Shown here: positions 25,387 to 34,823 of the stretch, one piece after another
Layout of the letters: each line of letters begins with the position of its first letter
How positions within the stretch are numbered: the stretch's first letter is position 1
Source: Candidatus Adlerbacteria bacterium RIFCSPLOWO2_01_FULL_51_16
GTDB taxonomy: Bacteria; Patescibacteriota; Minisyncoccia; Phycocordibacterales; SBAW01
Reading direction: 5' to 3'
NCBI GenBank assembly: GCA_001775485.1
Contig: MEWX01000026.1
Coordinates: 1-51,977 of the forward strand
Length of the DNA: 51,977 nucleotides
Notes under the pieces: generated by a model
The model's database searches: none
Told to the model about the DNA's origin: nothing
The model's input: only the letters and a program-made list of their open reading frames with translations
Made by a program: the position numbers and the translations under genes

Positions 25387-26420
25387 TATTTATTACGCTT
25401 GGCCAATTCAGCGGAAACCATAATCCTTATCAGCTCTTTAAAAGTAGTTTTTGGCTTCCACTTCAATTCTCTGCGGGCCTTTGAGGCGTCCCCACGGAGA
25501 TACGCGACCTCATTGGGGCGGAAGTAATACGGGTCGATCCCTATGAGAGTTCTGCCGGTTTTTGCGTCAATGCCGCGCTCTTTTCTTCCTTTGCCTCTCC
25601 ACACGATAGTGATGCCTAGGCACTTGAACACTTCCTCGACTAATTCTCGGATTGAGTGCGTCTTCCCGGTGGCGATAACGTAGTCCTTGGGTTTTTTCCT
25701 CTGCAACATGCGCCATGTCGCCTCCATGTACTCCGGCGCATATCCCCAGTCGCGCTTGGCATCGAGATTGCCGAGTGTAATCTTCTGTCGAGATCCTAAA
25801 CTTACTCCGACCGCTCCCATAACTACTTTGCGGGTTACAAAGTTTTCGCCGCGACGCGGGCTCTCGTGATTAAAAAGGATCCCGTTAACCACAAACATGC
25901 CGTAACTTTCGCGGTAGATGCGGGCTATCTCTGCGGCATACAACTTAGCAACACCGTAGGGACTGCGGGGATGAAATGGCGTTTTTTCGTTTTGGGGAGC
26001 TTCTTCTTTGTCGCCGCTGTAGAGTTCGGACGTTGATGCCTGATATATCTTTGCCTTTGGAGAGACAGTGCGCACGGCCTCAAGGAGCGTGAGTACTCCT
26101 ATGGCATCGGATTGCGCCGTATAAAACGGTATATCAAACGACACGTGTACATGCGACTGTGCCGCGAGATTATACACTTCATGGGGTTTCACCCGGCGGA
26201 GTGTTGATATGAGAGAATGCATATCTGTCATATCTCCGTAATGGAGAAAAATCTTTTTGGAATATTTACTTTTGTGTAGATGCTCAATATTGTGCCGGTT
26301 AAAGGTGCTTGTGCGGCGGACAAGACCGTGGACCTCGTATCCTTTCTCGAGCAGAAGCTCCGCCAAATAGGAACCGTCTTGCCCGGTAATACCTGTGATG
26401 AGTGCTCGTTTTTTTGCCAT
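25386..26420 (-). CDS. gmd: GDP-mannose 4,6-dehydratase
   Basis: The 344-residue protein matches Gmd closely: [20 protein letters not shown], the [16 protein letters not shown] segment (33-48), [12 protein letters not shown], the catalytic YGVAK (Y155, K159) and [15 protein letters not shown]. It converts GDP-D-mannose to GDP-4-keto-6-deoxy-D-mannose, the precursor of GDP-fucose, GDP-rhamnose or GDP-perosamine. A reductase is required next; the paralogue directly downstream is the natural candidate. The substrate, GDP-mannose, needs a GMP-type nucleotidyltransferase, which may be the enzyme at 23017 (inference). Confidence 0.92.
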   Translation of the reverse strand: MAKKRALITGITGQDGSYLAELLLEKGYEVHGLVRRTSTFNRHNIEHLHKSKYSKKIFLHYGDMTDMHSLISTLRRVKPHEVYNLAAQSHVHVSFDIPFYTAQSDAIGVLTLLEAVRTVSPKAKIYQASTSELYSGDKEEAPQNEKTPFHPRSPYGVAKLYAAEIARIYRESYGMFVVNGILFNHESPRRGENFVTRKVVMGAVGVSLGSRQKITLGNLDAKRDWGYAPEYMEATWRMLQRKKPKDYVIATGKTHSIRELVEEVFKCLGITIVWRGKGRKERGIDAKTGRTLIGIDPYYFRPNEVAYLRGDASKARRELKWKPKTTFKELIRIMVSAELAKRNK

Positions 26421-26449
26421 AAGAAGCTACAGTAACAGAAAAAAATAAT

Positions 26450-27589
26450 TTACGAAAGCTTGATAAAAGAAAGAATTCTTTTCGTCCGCTCGTCCCAGCT
26501 GTACGCAAGGACATCTCTTTTTGCCTGACGCGCGAACTCTTGCGCACGCTCCGGATGCTTGAGCAGTTCTTCTATCGCTTGTGCAAGTGCGCTCGGATTA
26601 TCGGGAGGCACGAGCACTGCATTTTTTTCATTGAGCACCTCGCGTATGGTCGGTAAATCGGAGGCAATAATGGGTCGCCCGCCCGCCATATATTCAAACA
26701 TCTTCACCGGAGACATGTTGCTTCGGTAATGCGGTGTGTCGGGAAACGGCATGAGGGCTATGTCCGCTGCCCGCTGATACAGCGCAAGCGTTGCTTGAGG
26801 TGCAAAGCCCTTTAAGATAACTCTCGACTCAACGTGGAGGTTTTTTGCCTCTTCTGTATACCGCGCAAGATCTTTTTCACTACCCCCCACCGCGACAAAC
26901 AGTACCTTGGGAATATGCGAGAGTGAGCGTAGGATATCGCTGATGCCTTTGTCCTCCCCCATCGTGGTGAAGTTGCCGCTGTAGAGAATAATGGGCGAAT
27001 CAGGCGGGAGTTTGAGTGATTGCCGCGCAGTGTCCTGGGGCGTATCAAGAGCGAAGGTGGCGAGTTCAACGCCGCTTGGCTCAACTTGTATACGCTCCCC
27101 CTTAAATCCCGCTGAGATGAATTTTTGCCGGAGCGCTTGTGAGATGGTGATGATGCCTTTTGCCCGGCGCGCAAGCCAAAAATACATTCTCTGTTTTGCA
27201 AACACATGGTGACACTCCAAAACACTGGGGATGCCGAGTACGGTGAACAAAAGGAACGGCGTGTCACGCGTATAGATAACCGTATCCTTCTTTTTTGTCC
27301 GCGCCAGCAGAAAAAAGACACTTATATAAAAGGTGGTATAGGCAATAAAAAACGCAAGACGGCTCGATGAAAAGCGCAATGCATCGAGTGTCGGCATATA
27401 ATGGACATCAAAAGTGCGCGCAACTCCATAGGTCTCAAATAAATTCTTTTCAAACTGTGTTTTGCGGCGCGGCAATACGAGCGTTACTGTCGCACCCGCC
27501 TTGGCAAACGCTTCGCATCCCTTAACTATAGTGAGCCCGTGCGCTTTTTCTGTCGGGATCCGCGCGTTTGCTATGTAAAAAATTTTCAT
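26450..27589 (-). CDS. Glycosyltransferase family 4
   Basis: The 379-residue protein begins KIFYIANARIPTEKAHGLTI, has ILYSGNFTTMGEDKG at the start of the second Rossmann half, and the donor-site SPVKMFEYMAGGRPIIASD, a typical GT4 signature in cell-surface glycan loci. Its ATG overlaps the gtrA stop by ATGA (27586-27589) and its end is 29 nt before the gmd start. It may use the deoxyhexose made by the two downstream Gmd-type enzymes, which is inference from co-transcription. Confidence 0.88.
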   Translation of the reverse strand: MKIFYIANARIPTEKAHGLTIVKGCEAFAKAGATVTLVLPRRKTQFEKNLFETYGVARTFDVHYMPTLDALRFSSSRLAFFIAYTTFYISVFFLLARTKKKDTVIYTRDTPFLLFTVLGIPSVLECHHVFAKQRMYFWLARRAKGIITISQALRQKFISAGFKGERIQVEPSGVELATFALDTPQDTARQSLKLPPDSPIILYSGNFTTMGEDKGISDILRSLSHIPKVLFVAVGGSEKDLARYTEEAKNLHVESRVILKGFAPQATLALYQRAADIALMPFPDTPHYRSNMSPVKMFEYMAGGRPIIASDLPTIREVLNEKNAVLVPPDNPSALAQAIEELLKHPERAQEFARQAKRDVLAYSWDERTKRILSFIKLS

Positions 27590-28020
27590 AGGAATTTTTG
27601 GTCTTTGAACACCAAAAACTTATAGCCCATAAAATTGCCACAGACCGATATCGGAATCGTAATAAGCACCGCTATGTTTGCCCACAAATGCGGGGAGATG
27701 CCTTGAGGTGCCCCGATGCCGTTTACTAACAACGAAATGACCCCCACGTTTACAAGAGCGACCGTGCCGGTAAGCACAAAAAAACGAATATACTCTTTGT
27801 GCGCCAAAGCGCGGTCGTGCGAATTAAATACAAAATATTTATTCCAAAAAAAGGAATGCGTGATAACAACGGCAAAAGTGACGGCAGAAAAAAGCGTGAC
27901 TAAGAGGCCCTGTGTAACGCCGGAGACAAAAATAAAAAAGTTGAATATACCGAAGCTCAACAGGGTATTGAGCACGCCTATCGCTCCGTAACGTATAAAC
28001 TGATAGAGGTGGTGTTTCAT
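27586..28020 (-). CDS. gtrA: GtrA-family membrane protein
   Basis: The 144-residue protein has four hydrophobic helices and the GtrA pattern: FIRYGAIGVLNTLLSFGIFN at the N-terminus, NKYFVFN between helices and NFMGYKFLVF at the end. GtrA proteins are thought to flip or help transfer polyprenyl-phosphate-linked sugars across the membrane. Its usual partners are GtrB-type transferases, here at 4546 and 20160. It heads the minus block 28020-24448. A 179-nt divergent spacer separates it from the GT-C gene at 28200, where I see no convincing promoter. Confidence 0.9.
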   Translation of the reverse strand: MKHHLYQFIRYGAIGVLNTLLSFGIFNFFIFVSGVTQGLLVTLFSAVTFAVVITHSFFWNKYFVFNSHDRALAHKEYIRFFVLTGTVALVNVGVISLLVNGIGAPQGISPHLWANIAVLITIPISVCGNFMGYKFLVFKDQKFL

Positions 28021-28199
28021 CCTAGAGGTTTTTGGGTATCAGGCTATAGCGTGACCATACTGTCCTGCTTATAACACTCGAAAAGTCCGGAACGTTCCTT
28101 GTACATACGTAGCGTTAAGAGAACTTCTATAAAATGTGTCGTCAGTGTATACCAAGTTGCTTCCCCGGGCAAAGAATATACGGTATAACATACACAATA

Positions 28200-29660
28200 A
28201 TGTCAACGATTTTTGCACGATTCTACCCATGGCTGTCAGCACATTATGTGATCATCGTGGTATCTTGTGCCTTCTTGTTTCTTAACTTTTTTTCGATCCG
28301 CACACTGACAACACAGCCGGCATTTTGGTACGACGAGGGCATCAATGTTGAACTTGCGAGAAACTTTGCCTCTTCCGGAAATCTCGACATTATCGTCGCA
28401 CCCAACACCTTCTCACAGGAAGGTGCATTTTTAGGGTCGACAGGATACACGACAACCGTACCACTCGCGTGGTTTTACCGACTGTTTGGGTTTGGGCTCG
28501 AGCAATCGCGCTTGTATATGCTTTTGTGGATGAACTTGCTCTTGTTGACGGTTTTTTTGTTTGCGAAAAAGCAGTGGGGCGACTGGATAGCGGTGTGCAC
28601 GACAATCTTTTTTGTCACCTACCCTCCATTCTACGGCAACGGCCGGAGTGTCATGGGCGAAATACCCGGATTTTTCTTCCTACTGCTGTCGCTACAATTT
28701 TTTATAGAGAAGCGATCCACTGCGCTCGTAGGCTTACTCGCAGGGCTTGCCGCTGTCAGCAAACCATCAGTGTTCGTATTTGTACTACCGGCATATGCAC
28801 TACTGTGTCTTTTTGAAAAAAAATCAATTATAGAGTCGGTAAAAAAAATATTCTTTTTGGGTCTTGGGTCCGTCGCAGCGATCATTCCTTGGATTATCTT
28901 GTACCGCGACTATGCTCTCAGTGGTAGCACCTGGCAAAGACTTGCGGAGTTTTTTGCAAACCCTTATGCATCCGCCGGTTATTCAGTGCTCGAAAATATC
29001 CAGAAAAATCTTGGCACTTTCTTTTTTACAGGAACACTGCTGTATATGCTTGCTATTGCGGCGTGTATAGCCACAGCGGCATACCTCAAGCCGGAGTGGC
29101 GTCTGGGTAATCGCACCCTGTTGCTGTTCACACTCTTGTATAGTCCCGGTGCCCTGTTCTATTACCTGAAAAGCTTTGGTTACCTGCGCTATCTTATCGC
29201 TACCCAGTTTTTACTGCTATTGCTCGTTATTCCTGCGCTTGTTGCATTGATAGAAACTATGCGTCCAAAAATCAAGAACGGTCTGCTTATTATCGGCGTT
29301 AGTGCATTGTTGCTTTTTCAAGGCGTGTATTTGTTTACCGGCGCAAAATTATTTTACTCAAACCAAGTACAAACTGCGATTACTCATGTAGAGTCTCTTT
29401 TCCCAAATTCAACATACGGGGTGATTAACGTCCCTCCCATAGCAAGCTTGCTGCCCGCTGATAGAAAATATAATTTCATTTCAACCTACGGGGTCAAAGG
29501 CACCGGCGTCAATTTTACACTGCTACCGGAGGCGGAGTTGCCTGAAATCGCATTTATTAACGATAAAAATGACCCCGCTCTTGCTCCCCTCTTTGCGCGC
29601 CGCTACATACCACTTGAAGAAAACCCTACAGGCATAAAGATTTATAGATTGCAGAAATAG
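28200..29660 (+). CDS. GT-C membrane glycosyltransferase (PMT/ArnT-like)
   Basis: I place the start at 28200 (MSTIFARFYPWLSAHYV); the frame extends to 28134, but the extra residues are Cys-rich and unlike an N-terminus. The 486-residue protein has about ten membrane helices. The first extracytoplasmic loop carries FWYDEGINVELA with D45-E46, the catalytic acidic pair of PMT/ArnT/GT39 enzymes, and a soluble C-terminal domain follows. These enzymes use polyprenyl-phosphate sugars to glycosylate proteins, lipids or glycans outside the membrane. It is followed at 19 nt by a methyltransferase gene. Confidence 0.82.
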   Translation: MSTIFARFYPWLSAHYVIIVVSCAFLFLNFFSIRTLTTQPAFWYDEGINVELARNFASSGNLDIIVAPNTFSQEGAFLGSTGYTTTVPLAWFYRLFGFGLEQSRLYMLLWMNLLLLTVFLFAKKQWGDWIAVCTTIFFVTYPPFYGNGRSVMGEIPGFFFLLLSLQFFIEKRSTALVGLLAGLAAVSKPSVFVFVLPAYALLCLFEKKSIIESVKKIFFLGLGSVAAIIPWIILYRDYALSGSTWQRLAEFFANPYASAGYSVLENIQKNLGTFFFTGTLLYMLAIAACIATAAYLKPEWRLGNRTLLLFTLLYSPGALFYYLKSFGYLRYLIATQFLLLLLVIPALVALIETMRPKIKNGLLIIGVSALLLFQGVYLFTGAKLFYSNQVQTAITHVESLFPNSTYGVINVPPIASLLPADRKYNFISTYGVKGTGVNFTLLPEAELPEIAFINDKNDPALAPLFARRYIPLEENPTGIKIYRLQK

Positions 29661-29679
29661 CTGATACACTCAAGAAAAT

Positions 29680-30318
29680 ATGTCGGTTATTCGATTGTTA
29701 AGTTATCTACCGATAGATCTCGGCCAGGGTCAATACAAGCATTCGACAAAGGCGAAGCAAATTGCCTGGGAAAATGTTCCGCGCGCACGTGCCGGCGCGA
29801 CGGCACTCGATATTGGCTGCGGAGATGGATATTGGTCGGAGATGCTCAAAAGTAAGGGCTATGCGGTGACCTCTATCGATATCCCCAACGACCATTACCC
29901 GAATGTCGATGCCGATGCCCCATACGCACACATGATAGAGATGAATGCAAACGAAAAGCTCGCATTGCCTGGCGCGTCTTTTGATATTGTGTGGTCAACC
30001 GAGGTTGTGGAGCATCTTACCGGCTACCGCACAACGCTTGCGGAGATCCAACGCTTATTAAAACCCGGAGGGCAAGCAGTGCTTACAACGCCGAACTCTT
30101 ACTTTTGGCTGCATTATTTTCTAAAACTATTCGGGATGCGCAACGAGGATTGGCAAAACGAAGGTCACGTAAACTTTTTCTCTATCGACGATATTAAAAC
30201 TTTTTTCCCATCGCTAAAGATGTACGGCTACTTCTTTTATCTACCTCTCATGAAGTTCCGGATCTCCCGCGGCATATCACTCCTTTCGCCTTCATTTGTC
30301 ATTATCTATAAAAAGTAA
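29680..30318 (+). CDS. Class I SAM-dependent methyltransferase (Methyltransf_11-like)
   Basis: The 212-residue protein has motif I ALDIGCGDGYW (42-52), an acidic motif II end in SIDIPND, FDIVWSTEVVEHL for motif IV and RLLKPGGQAVLTTPN. These are standard class I methyltransferase features; no substrate-specific domain is present. It follows the GT-C gene on the same strand with a 19-nt spacer and may be co-transcribed. Methylation of a lipid-linked sugar or of a glycan terminus is plausible. Confidence 0.85.
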   Translation: MSVIRLLSYLPIDLGQGQYKHSTKAKQIAWENVPRARAGATALDIGCGDGYWSEMLKSKGYAVTSIDIPNDHYPNVDADAPYAHMIEMNANEKLALPGASFDIVWSTEVVEHLTGYRTTLAEIQRLLKPGGQAVLTTPNSYFWLHYFLKLFGMRNEDWQNEGHVNFFSIDDIKTFFPSLKMYGYFFYLPLMKFRISRGISLLSPSFVIIYKK

Positions 30319-30339
30319 AAGTCGTTCGACAGTCCATGT

Positions 30340-31812
30340 TTACCGAACACTAAACGCGTAGGAAAGGGGAAATTTTTCGCGCCAGGCGGGGCGTGCGGCA
30401 AGCACAAGAGCATCAAGTCCGAGAATGAGCGGAAGGAGAAATAGTTTGAAGATGCGCGGGAGAATCAACTCGGTTTGTGCATACGCGGCACACAATGGTC
30501 CGCGGCCGATAGGAGAAATAGTTATGCGGACAAATCCGGCCATTTTGAAAAGCTTCATGAGCCCCTCCCCCGTCAGGCGAGTGTAATCATGCGGACTCGG
30601 ATGCACCCCAACAAGAAACGGGACGATACCCAAGAGCGTCCCGTCACGCCTTAACACGCGCCGGATGTTGCGGAGAAGTCGCTCGCGATTATGTACATGC
30701 TCAAGAACGTTAAACAGGAGCGCTGTATCAAAATGATTGTCAGGAAACGGTAAATCCCCCTTTTCGAGATCCACAAGAAAATCGGGCTTGGCCTTCGGGT
30801 CAATATCAAGCGTCGTCACGTTATGCCATCGCGCCTGACCCAAAAACCGCCAATAGCTTGCGTGCCCGTCTCCACCCACATCAAGCACACGCCCATAGGC
30901 CTCAAAATGACACACCGCGAGGTTCCCCAGTATCCGGTTAAGATCCTTCCCGCGAAGCGTCTCAACAAACAGTACATACCACGCCCGCGTCGCGAAATAA
31001 TTTTTTATGTCTCCAAACAAGACATAAAGGTGATAGCGTACGATAGTGAGCTCAATTGAGAGCGGCATAGAGTTTTTAAAGCCCCATCGCAAGTACATTG
31101 CGGGTAGGCGCCAGAGGAGATAGCCAAGAATCGTCTTTATTCTGCGATATACGCTCCAGTACAAAAACGAGGAGAGCGTTCCGTATTGTGCGGTTTGGAG
31201 CTCCCGTTTTGCATAGGTATGCAAATAATCCCAGTACCTCTCCACGCGCTCGCGCGGCCAGTGGAAATTGTAGAAATTCTGCATTTCTCCTATAGGAAAT
31301 TTTTTCTCATCAAACGCAAGTCGCTCGTGGACCGGTCCGCGGAAGTGCGCACCAACGCGCTCGTGCACCAGCCGCGTTTGGTAGGAAGGGTAGGTCGCTT
31401 CATGTTTTATTTCTCTACCGTCAATAAAAATACGGGTTGGCATGCGCCAAACAAAATGTTTCGGATTCGAATCCGAGACGATTGTCCTGATTTCTTCAAC
31501 CGCCTCTTTTGAAAGAGTATCGTCTGAATCCATAAAAAACCGCCACGGAAGTGTCGAGGAACTCATTGCACGCTCCCTAACCCTTGCCTTGTCCATAGCA
31601 CACGGGGTCTCGGGCTCGTCGGTATCGTATTGCTTAATAACGCGCGCGCCGAAGGCGCGTGCGATGTTTTGTGTTGCATCACTGGAGTTACCGTCACAGA
31701 CGATAATTTCCTCAAAATCCTTCAGTGACTCCAGACACGCCGAAAGCCCCCGAGCGCTATTGAGCGTCAGTAGTGAGACCGAGCACGGAATTTTCTTTCC
31801 CTGATTATTCAT
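30340..31812 (-). CDS. GT2 glycosyltransferase fused to a class I methyltransferase
   Basis: The 490-residue protein combines two enzymes. Residues 10-250 are a WaaE/KdtX-like GT2 domain with CSVSLLTLNSARGL, VCDGNSSDAT and the metal site FFMDSDDT (92-99). Residues 300-430 are a methyltransferase with LDVGGDGHASYW (310-321), TTLDIDPKA and EHVHNRERLLRNI. A hydrophobic stretch near 455-475 may associate with the membrane. Coupling transfer with methylation in one chain suggests that the added sugar is methylated at once or that methylation caps the chain. It overlaps the upstream GT4 stop by ATGA (31809-31812). Confidence 0.85.
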   Translation of the reverse strand: MNNQGKKIPCSVSLLTLNSARGLSACLESLKDFEEIIVCDGNSSDATQNIARAFGARVIKQYDTDEPETPCAMDKARVRERAMSSSTLPWRFFMDSDDTLSKEAVEEIRTIVSDSNPKHFVWRMPTRIFIDGREIKHEATYPSYQTRLVHERVGAHFRGPVHERLAFDEKKFPIGEMQNFYNFHWPRERVERYWDYLHTYAKRELQTAQYGTLSSFLYWSVYRRIKTILGYLLWRLPAMYLRWGFKNSMPLSIELTIVRYHLYVLFGDIKNYFATRAWYVLFVETLRGKDLNRILGNLAVCHFEAYGRVLDVGGDGHASYWRFLGQARWHNVTTLDIDPKAKPDFLVDLEKGDLPFPDNHFDTALLFNVLEHVHNRERLLRNIRRVLRRDGTLLGIVPFLVGVHPSPHDYTRLTGEGLMKLFKMAGFVRITISPIGRGPLCAAYAQTELILPRIFKLFLLPLILGLDALVLAARPAWREKFPLSYAFSVR

Positions 31813-33035
31813 AGGGAGGAGAGCGCGTCCCGCACTATAGCATCAAGCGCTTGTTGTGAAAACAACGTTTCCGAACGGCTGCGAGCAGAGAGTGACAATT
31901 CTTTGCGCCGCGAGACACTGCGAAGCTGCAGTAGAGCCTCAACAAACTCATCCGCTGTTTTCGCCGCGATAAACTCCCTGCCGCTTGCGTATGCATATCC
32001 TGCGATTGCCCGCCGTGAGGTAATGGTCGGGATACCCCTGACAATCGGCTCAAATACTTTTTGTTGCATGCCCGCCCCCATGAGAGACGGCACAAGTGCC
32101 ACATCCATTGAAGAGAGAAACTCCTGAATGTTTTGCACATATCCCTCGTAGTGACATCCCTCTTGTTGTGCCGCACGGACAAGTCCATCGGGGAGTTTTG
32201 CTCCGAGAATATGAAAAGCAAATTCTCCCGGCGCGCGGCGATTAGCTTTGGGGATAATCTGGCGCAGAAAAAATTCTGCCGCTGCCTCGTTGTGGGTAAC
32301 ACTGTAGGAAGAACCCATAAAAAAGACATTGAGCGGCCGGTGTTCGCGGATATTCTGCAGCGGCGAAGCAAGAAATCGAGGAAGAGACCGGAGCGGCAAT
32401 ACCCCCGTACGACGAGCCCCGAGCTTGCGATACAGACGTTCTTCTTTTGGCGTTATTGCAAGGAGAGCGTCACTTAAACTGGCAGTTATAATCTCCCCTA
32501 AAAATTTTGGTACAAATTTCAAATAATTAAAAAGTGTATAGCCCCCTTCCTCCAAAAAATGTACCGGTTCAAAGTTATTGGAGCGGGTAATAATAGACAC
32601 TCCCGCTCTTCGCACCAATCTGTAGAGCGGCCAAAGGTATGTGTACTCAAACCATACGACATTAGGGCGAAATTCTTTGAGCTCTCTTGCGAGGGCCGCC
32701 CGGATTCCCGGCTCTGCATATTCGTACGCCGCGCCATCAAAGTAGAGCGGGTTGCGGAACTTTCCAAGAAATTTCCATACGCGCTCGCTTGGGGAAAGTT
32801 TTCGGTTGCTGTAGCGATACGGAACAGGCACGACTCTCACCCCCATCTCGCGCGCAGTGCGCTCAATGGCGCCCCGGTCTGCCCACTCCACTATCTTTGC
32901 AATAATCACGACCTCGCAGCCCAACCGCACAAGTTGCCGAATGCCATCCGCCCTGTCCATCTGCTCCGCCCCACTCTCAATTACAGGGAAGCTCGGGCAA
33001 ACCATGAGCACGCGTTTGTTCACAGGGTTAGACAT
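31809..33035 (-). CDS. Glycosyltransferase family 4
   Basis: I choose ATG 33035 (MSNPVNKRVLMVCPSFPV), which overlaps the end of the previous gene by 8 nt; the frame begins at 33059. The 408-residue protein has FMGSSYSVTHNEAAAEFF at the second Rossmann half and GAGMQQKVFEPIVRGIPTITS at the donor site, a GT4 variant of the kind that transfers hexoses in exopolysaccharide synthesis. Its stop overlaps the GT2-methyltransferase start, so the two are translationally coupled. Confidence 0.85.
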   Translation of the reverse strand: MSNPVNKRVLMVCPSFPVIESGAEQMDRADGIRQLVRLGCEVVIIAKIVEWADRGAIERTAREMGVRVVPVPYRYSNRKLSPSERVWKFLGKFRNPLYFDGAAYEYAEPGIRAALARELKEFRPNVVWFEYTYLWPLYRLVRRAGVSIITRSNNFEPVHFLEEGGYTLFNYLKFVPKFLGEIITASLSDALLAITPKEERLYRKLGARRTGVLPLRSLPRFLASPLQNIREHRPLNVFFMGSSYSVTHNEAAAEFFLRQIIPKANRRAPGEFAFHILGAKLPDGLVRAAQQEGCHYEGYVQNIQEFLSSMDVALVPSLMGAGMQQKVFEPIVRGIPTITSRRAIAGYAYASGREFIAAKTADEFVEALLQLRSVSRRKELSLSARSRSETLFSQQALDAIVRDALSSL

Positions 33036-33987
33036 AAAGGCCAAGAATTTTTGGTACAAGCCGCACGAGTGAGTGCCGCTCTTTAACGATCGTTGTCCGA
33101 TCCCGACTTTCCCGCTCGACTTTCAGTTCCTTTGCGATAGCTTCGGGTGTTGCCGGTACGATTTGTACCGGATAATCCCTGTATACATCACTTGTCGTAA
33201 CAACCGCGACATCTGTTGCAAGAGCTTCGAGGACCACTTTGTCCAAACTCCCGGTTTCACTCGTGTGTATCAAGAAGGATGCTTTCCGGTATTCGTCGCG
33301 TAACTGCCCTTGTGTAAGGCCGCCCAGAAAATGTACACGGGGCTTAATTGACTGCACAAGCGACTCAAGTATTTTACGCTCCGGCCCTTCCCCTATGATA
33401 TAGAGCTCTCTGTCTGCAAGTACTGCGGCGCGAATAGCCAAATCGTGCCTCTTGCTGGGCGAAAGTCTTCCAACTGAAAGTATCGCGTCGCCCCGTACAG
33501 TATTCGGGTCTGAAGTAAAAAAATCAGTGTCTATGCCGTGTCCGAGAACGGTAACTTTTTTGCTCTTGAGGCGAAAACTCTCTTTTGAGGCTGTTGCGAC
33601 GGCGTGTGCAAGTAGTGTTGCTATACGTAGTGCAAGCGTCACACTTTTGTGCGTATACCACAGCACTATTTTTTTATTCCACAAACGCCAAAATATGCCC
33701 CCGAGCACCACATATTCCGGGCTCATATGCACAAAGACCGCATCATGCTGTTTTCGAAGCACTACGATATACCGCAATGCCCGGATCCATCGCATCAACC
33801 GCGGAGTCCCTTTCTCTTTACCGAGAGAATGTACTTCAACATTTTTGGGGAGAGCGTGCTCCCCTTCCTGTAAACATATGACGACCACTTTCTCACAGTG
33901 TTTTGCAAACTCTTCTAACCAGCGGTGAAAAAACCCTAAGTCCGGGTCATTGCGATCGACGGTCTGCGTGCAAACTAAAAGACGCAT
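33028..33987 (-). CDS. Glycosyltransferase family 4
   Basis: The 319-residue protein is short for the family. It starts RLLVCTQTVDRNDPDLGFFHRW, with a glycine-poor acceptor loop, has VTVLGHGIDTDFF in the linker, and ILSVGRLSPSKRHDLAIRA followed by SLDKVVLEALATDVAVVTT at the donor site. These place it in GT4. Its start is 2 nt after the stop of the nucleotide-sugar dehydrogenase-like gene. Donor and acceptor are unknown. Confidence 0.83.
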   Translation of the reverse strand: MRLLVCTQTVDRNDPDLGFFHRWLEEFAKHCEKVVVICLQEGEHALPKNVEVHSLGKEKGTPRLMRWIRALRYIVVLRKQHDAVFVHMSPEYVVLGGIFWRLWNKKIVLWYTHKSVTLALRIATLLAHAVATASKESFRLKSKKVTVLGHGIDTDFFTSDPNTVRGDAILSVGRLSPSKRHDLAIRAAVLADRELYIIGEGPERKILESLVQSIKPRVHFLGGLTQGQLRDEYRKASFLIHTSETGSLDKVVLEALATDVAVVTTSDVYRDYPVQIVPATPEAIAKELKVERESRDRTTIVKERHSLVRLVPKILGLYV

Positions 33988-33989
33988 AG

Positions 33990-34823
33990 TTACTCACCGT
34001 AAACTCCGCTCAGCAGATCGGTGTCTTTACCGCTTGTTTTAAGCAGTTCGATATTTTTTTGCTCAAGAGCAGCGAGCACTGCGAGACCTTTAGTATCTTT
34101 GGGCAGAAGTTTTTTGTAGAGCTCCCGGAAGGCCGCAAAGTCCTTAATGAAGCACCCCCCACCCGCACCACGGCCGGTCTTATGCACCGGCTTGCCGTAG
34201 CGATTGGCGACATAGGGATCATGGTCAAGTGCCTCACGCACCTTCTCCCAATCGGCACTGAGTGTCTGTGCCGTGTCGTATAAAACGTTTGCAAGTATTA
34301 CTTGAAAATATCCGTTGAGGTTGTGCGAATATTTGATGAGCTCGGCTTCAGTCGAGGTGCATATCTGGACAAAAGGAGCCTCAGGTAAGACCGTTAGCAC
34401 TTTCTGTGCCGCTGCGCGATGCACCTCGTCATCAACGGAAAGTCCAACAATATTGGAGAAGGGATGTGCCGCATCGTACGCCGCGCTTCCCTCACTCAAG
34501 AACTCCGGCGCGTACAGCACAACTATGCCCGGATTTTGTTTTTGTAACTCTACCGTGCTTCCCGGGAGTACTGTCGATTTGATAACCGCTATTTTCCCCT
34601 TCCCGATGAGCGAGAGTGCCTCCTGCACGATACCGGGGTCAAAACCTTTGGGAGTAGTCGGTGTCGGCACCGCAACAAATACAATATCGCACTCTTTTAT
34701 TTTTTCTTTGTTCATGCGGTACGGCTCCTCAAGCGCGTAGCGCACGGTTTGATACCCGCGTTCTTCGAAATTGTCCGCATAGTTCTTCCCTATCCAACCC
34801 TGTCCGATGAATCCGATTGTCAT
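33990..34823 (-). CDS. Truncated UDP-glucose/GDP-mannose dehydrogenase family protein
   Basis: The start at 34823 overlaps the stop of the upstream GT4 by ATGA; the frame extends to 34853 without support. The 277-residue protein has the NAD loop GFIGQGWIG (4-12), VAVPTPTTPKG, PEFLSEG (106-112) and the active-site Cys224 in GGGCFIKDF (221-229). It ends about 50 residues later, so the whole C-terminal UDP-binding domain of the normal roughly 400-residue enzyme is missing. A clean stop, not a frameshift, follows. It may oxidise a nucleotide sugar as a minimal form or need a partner; loss of function is also possible. Confidence 0.82.
   Translation of the reverse strand: MTIGFIGQGWIGKNYADNFEERGYQTVRYALEEPYRMNKEKIKECDIVFVAVPTPTTPKGFDPGIVQEALSLIGKGKIAVIKSTVLPGSTVELQKQNPGIVVLYAPEFLSEGSAAYDAAHPFSNIVGLSVDDEVHRAAAQKVLTVLPEAPFVQICTSTEAELIKYSHNLNGYFQVILANVLYDTAQTLSADWEKVREALDHDPYVANRYGKPVHKTGRGAGGGCFIKDFAAFRELYKKLLPKDTKGLAVLAALEQKNIELLKTSGKDTDLLSGVYGE

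Noticed and set aside
27586-28200. Promoters in the gtrA/GT-C divergent spacer
   Set aside because: Several TATAAA- or TATAGC-like hexamers exist, but none has a -35 at a suitable distance.
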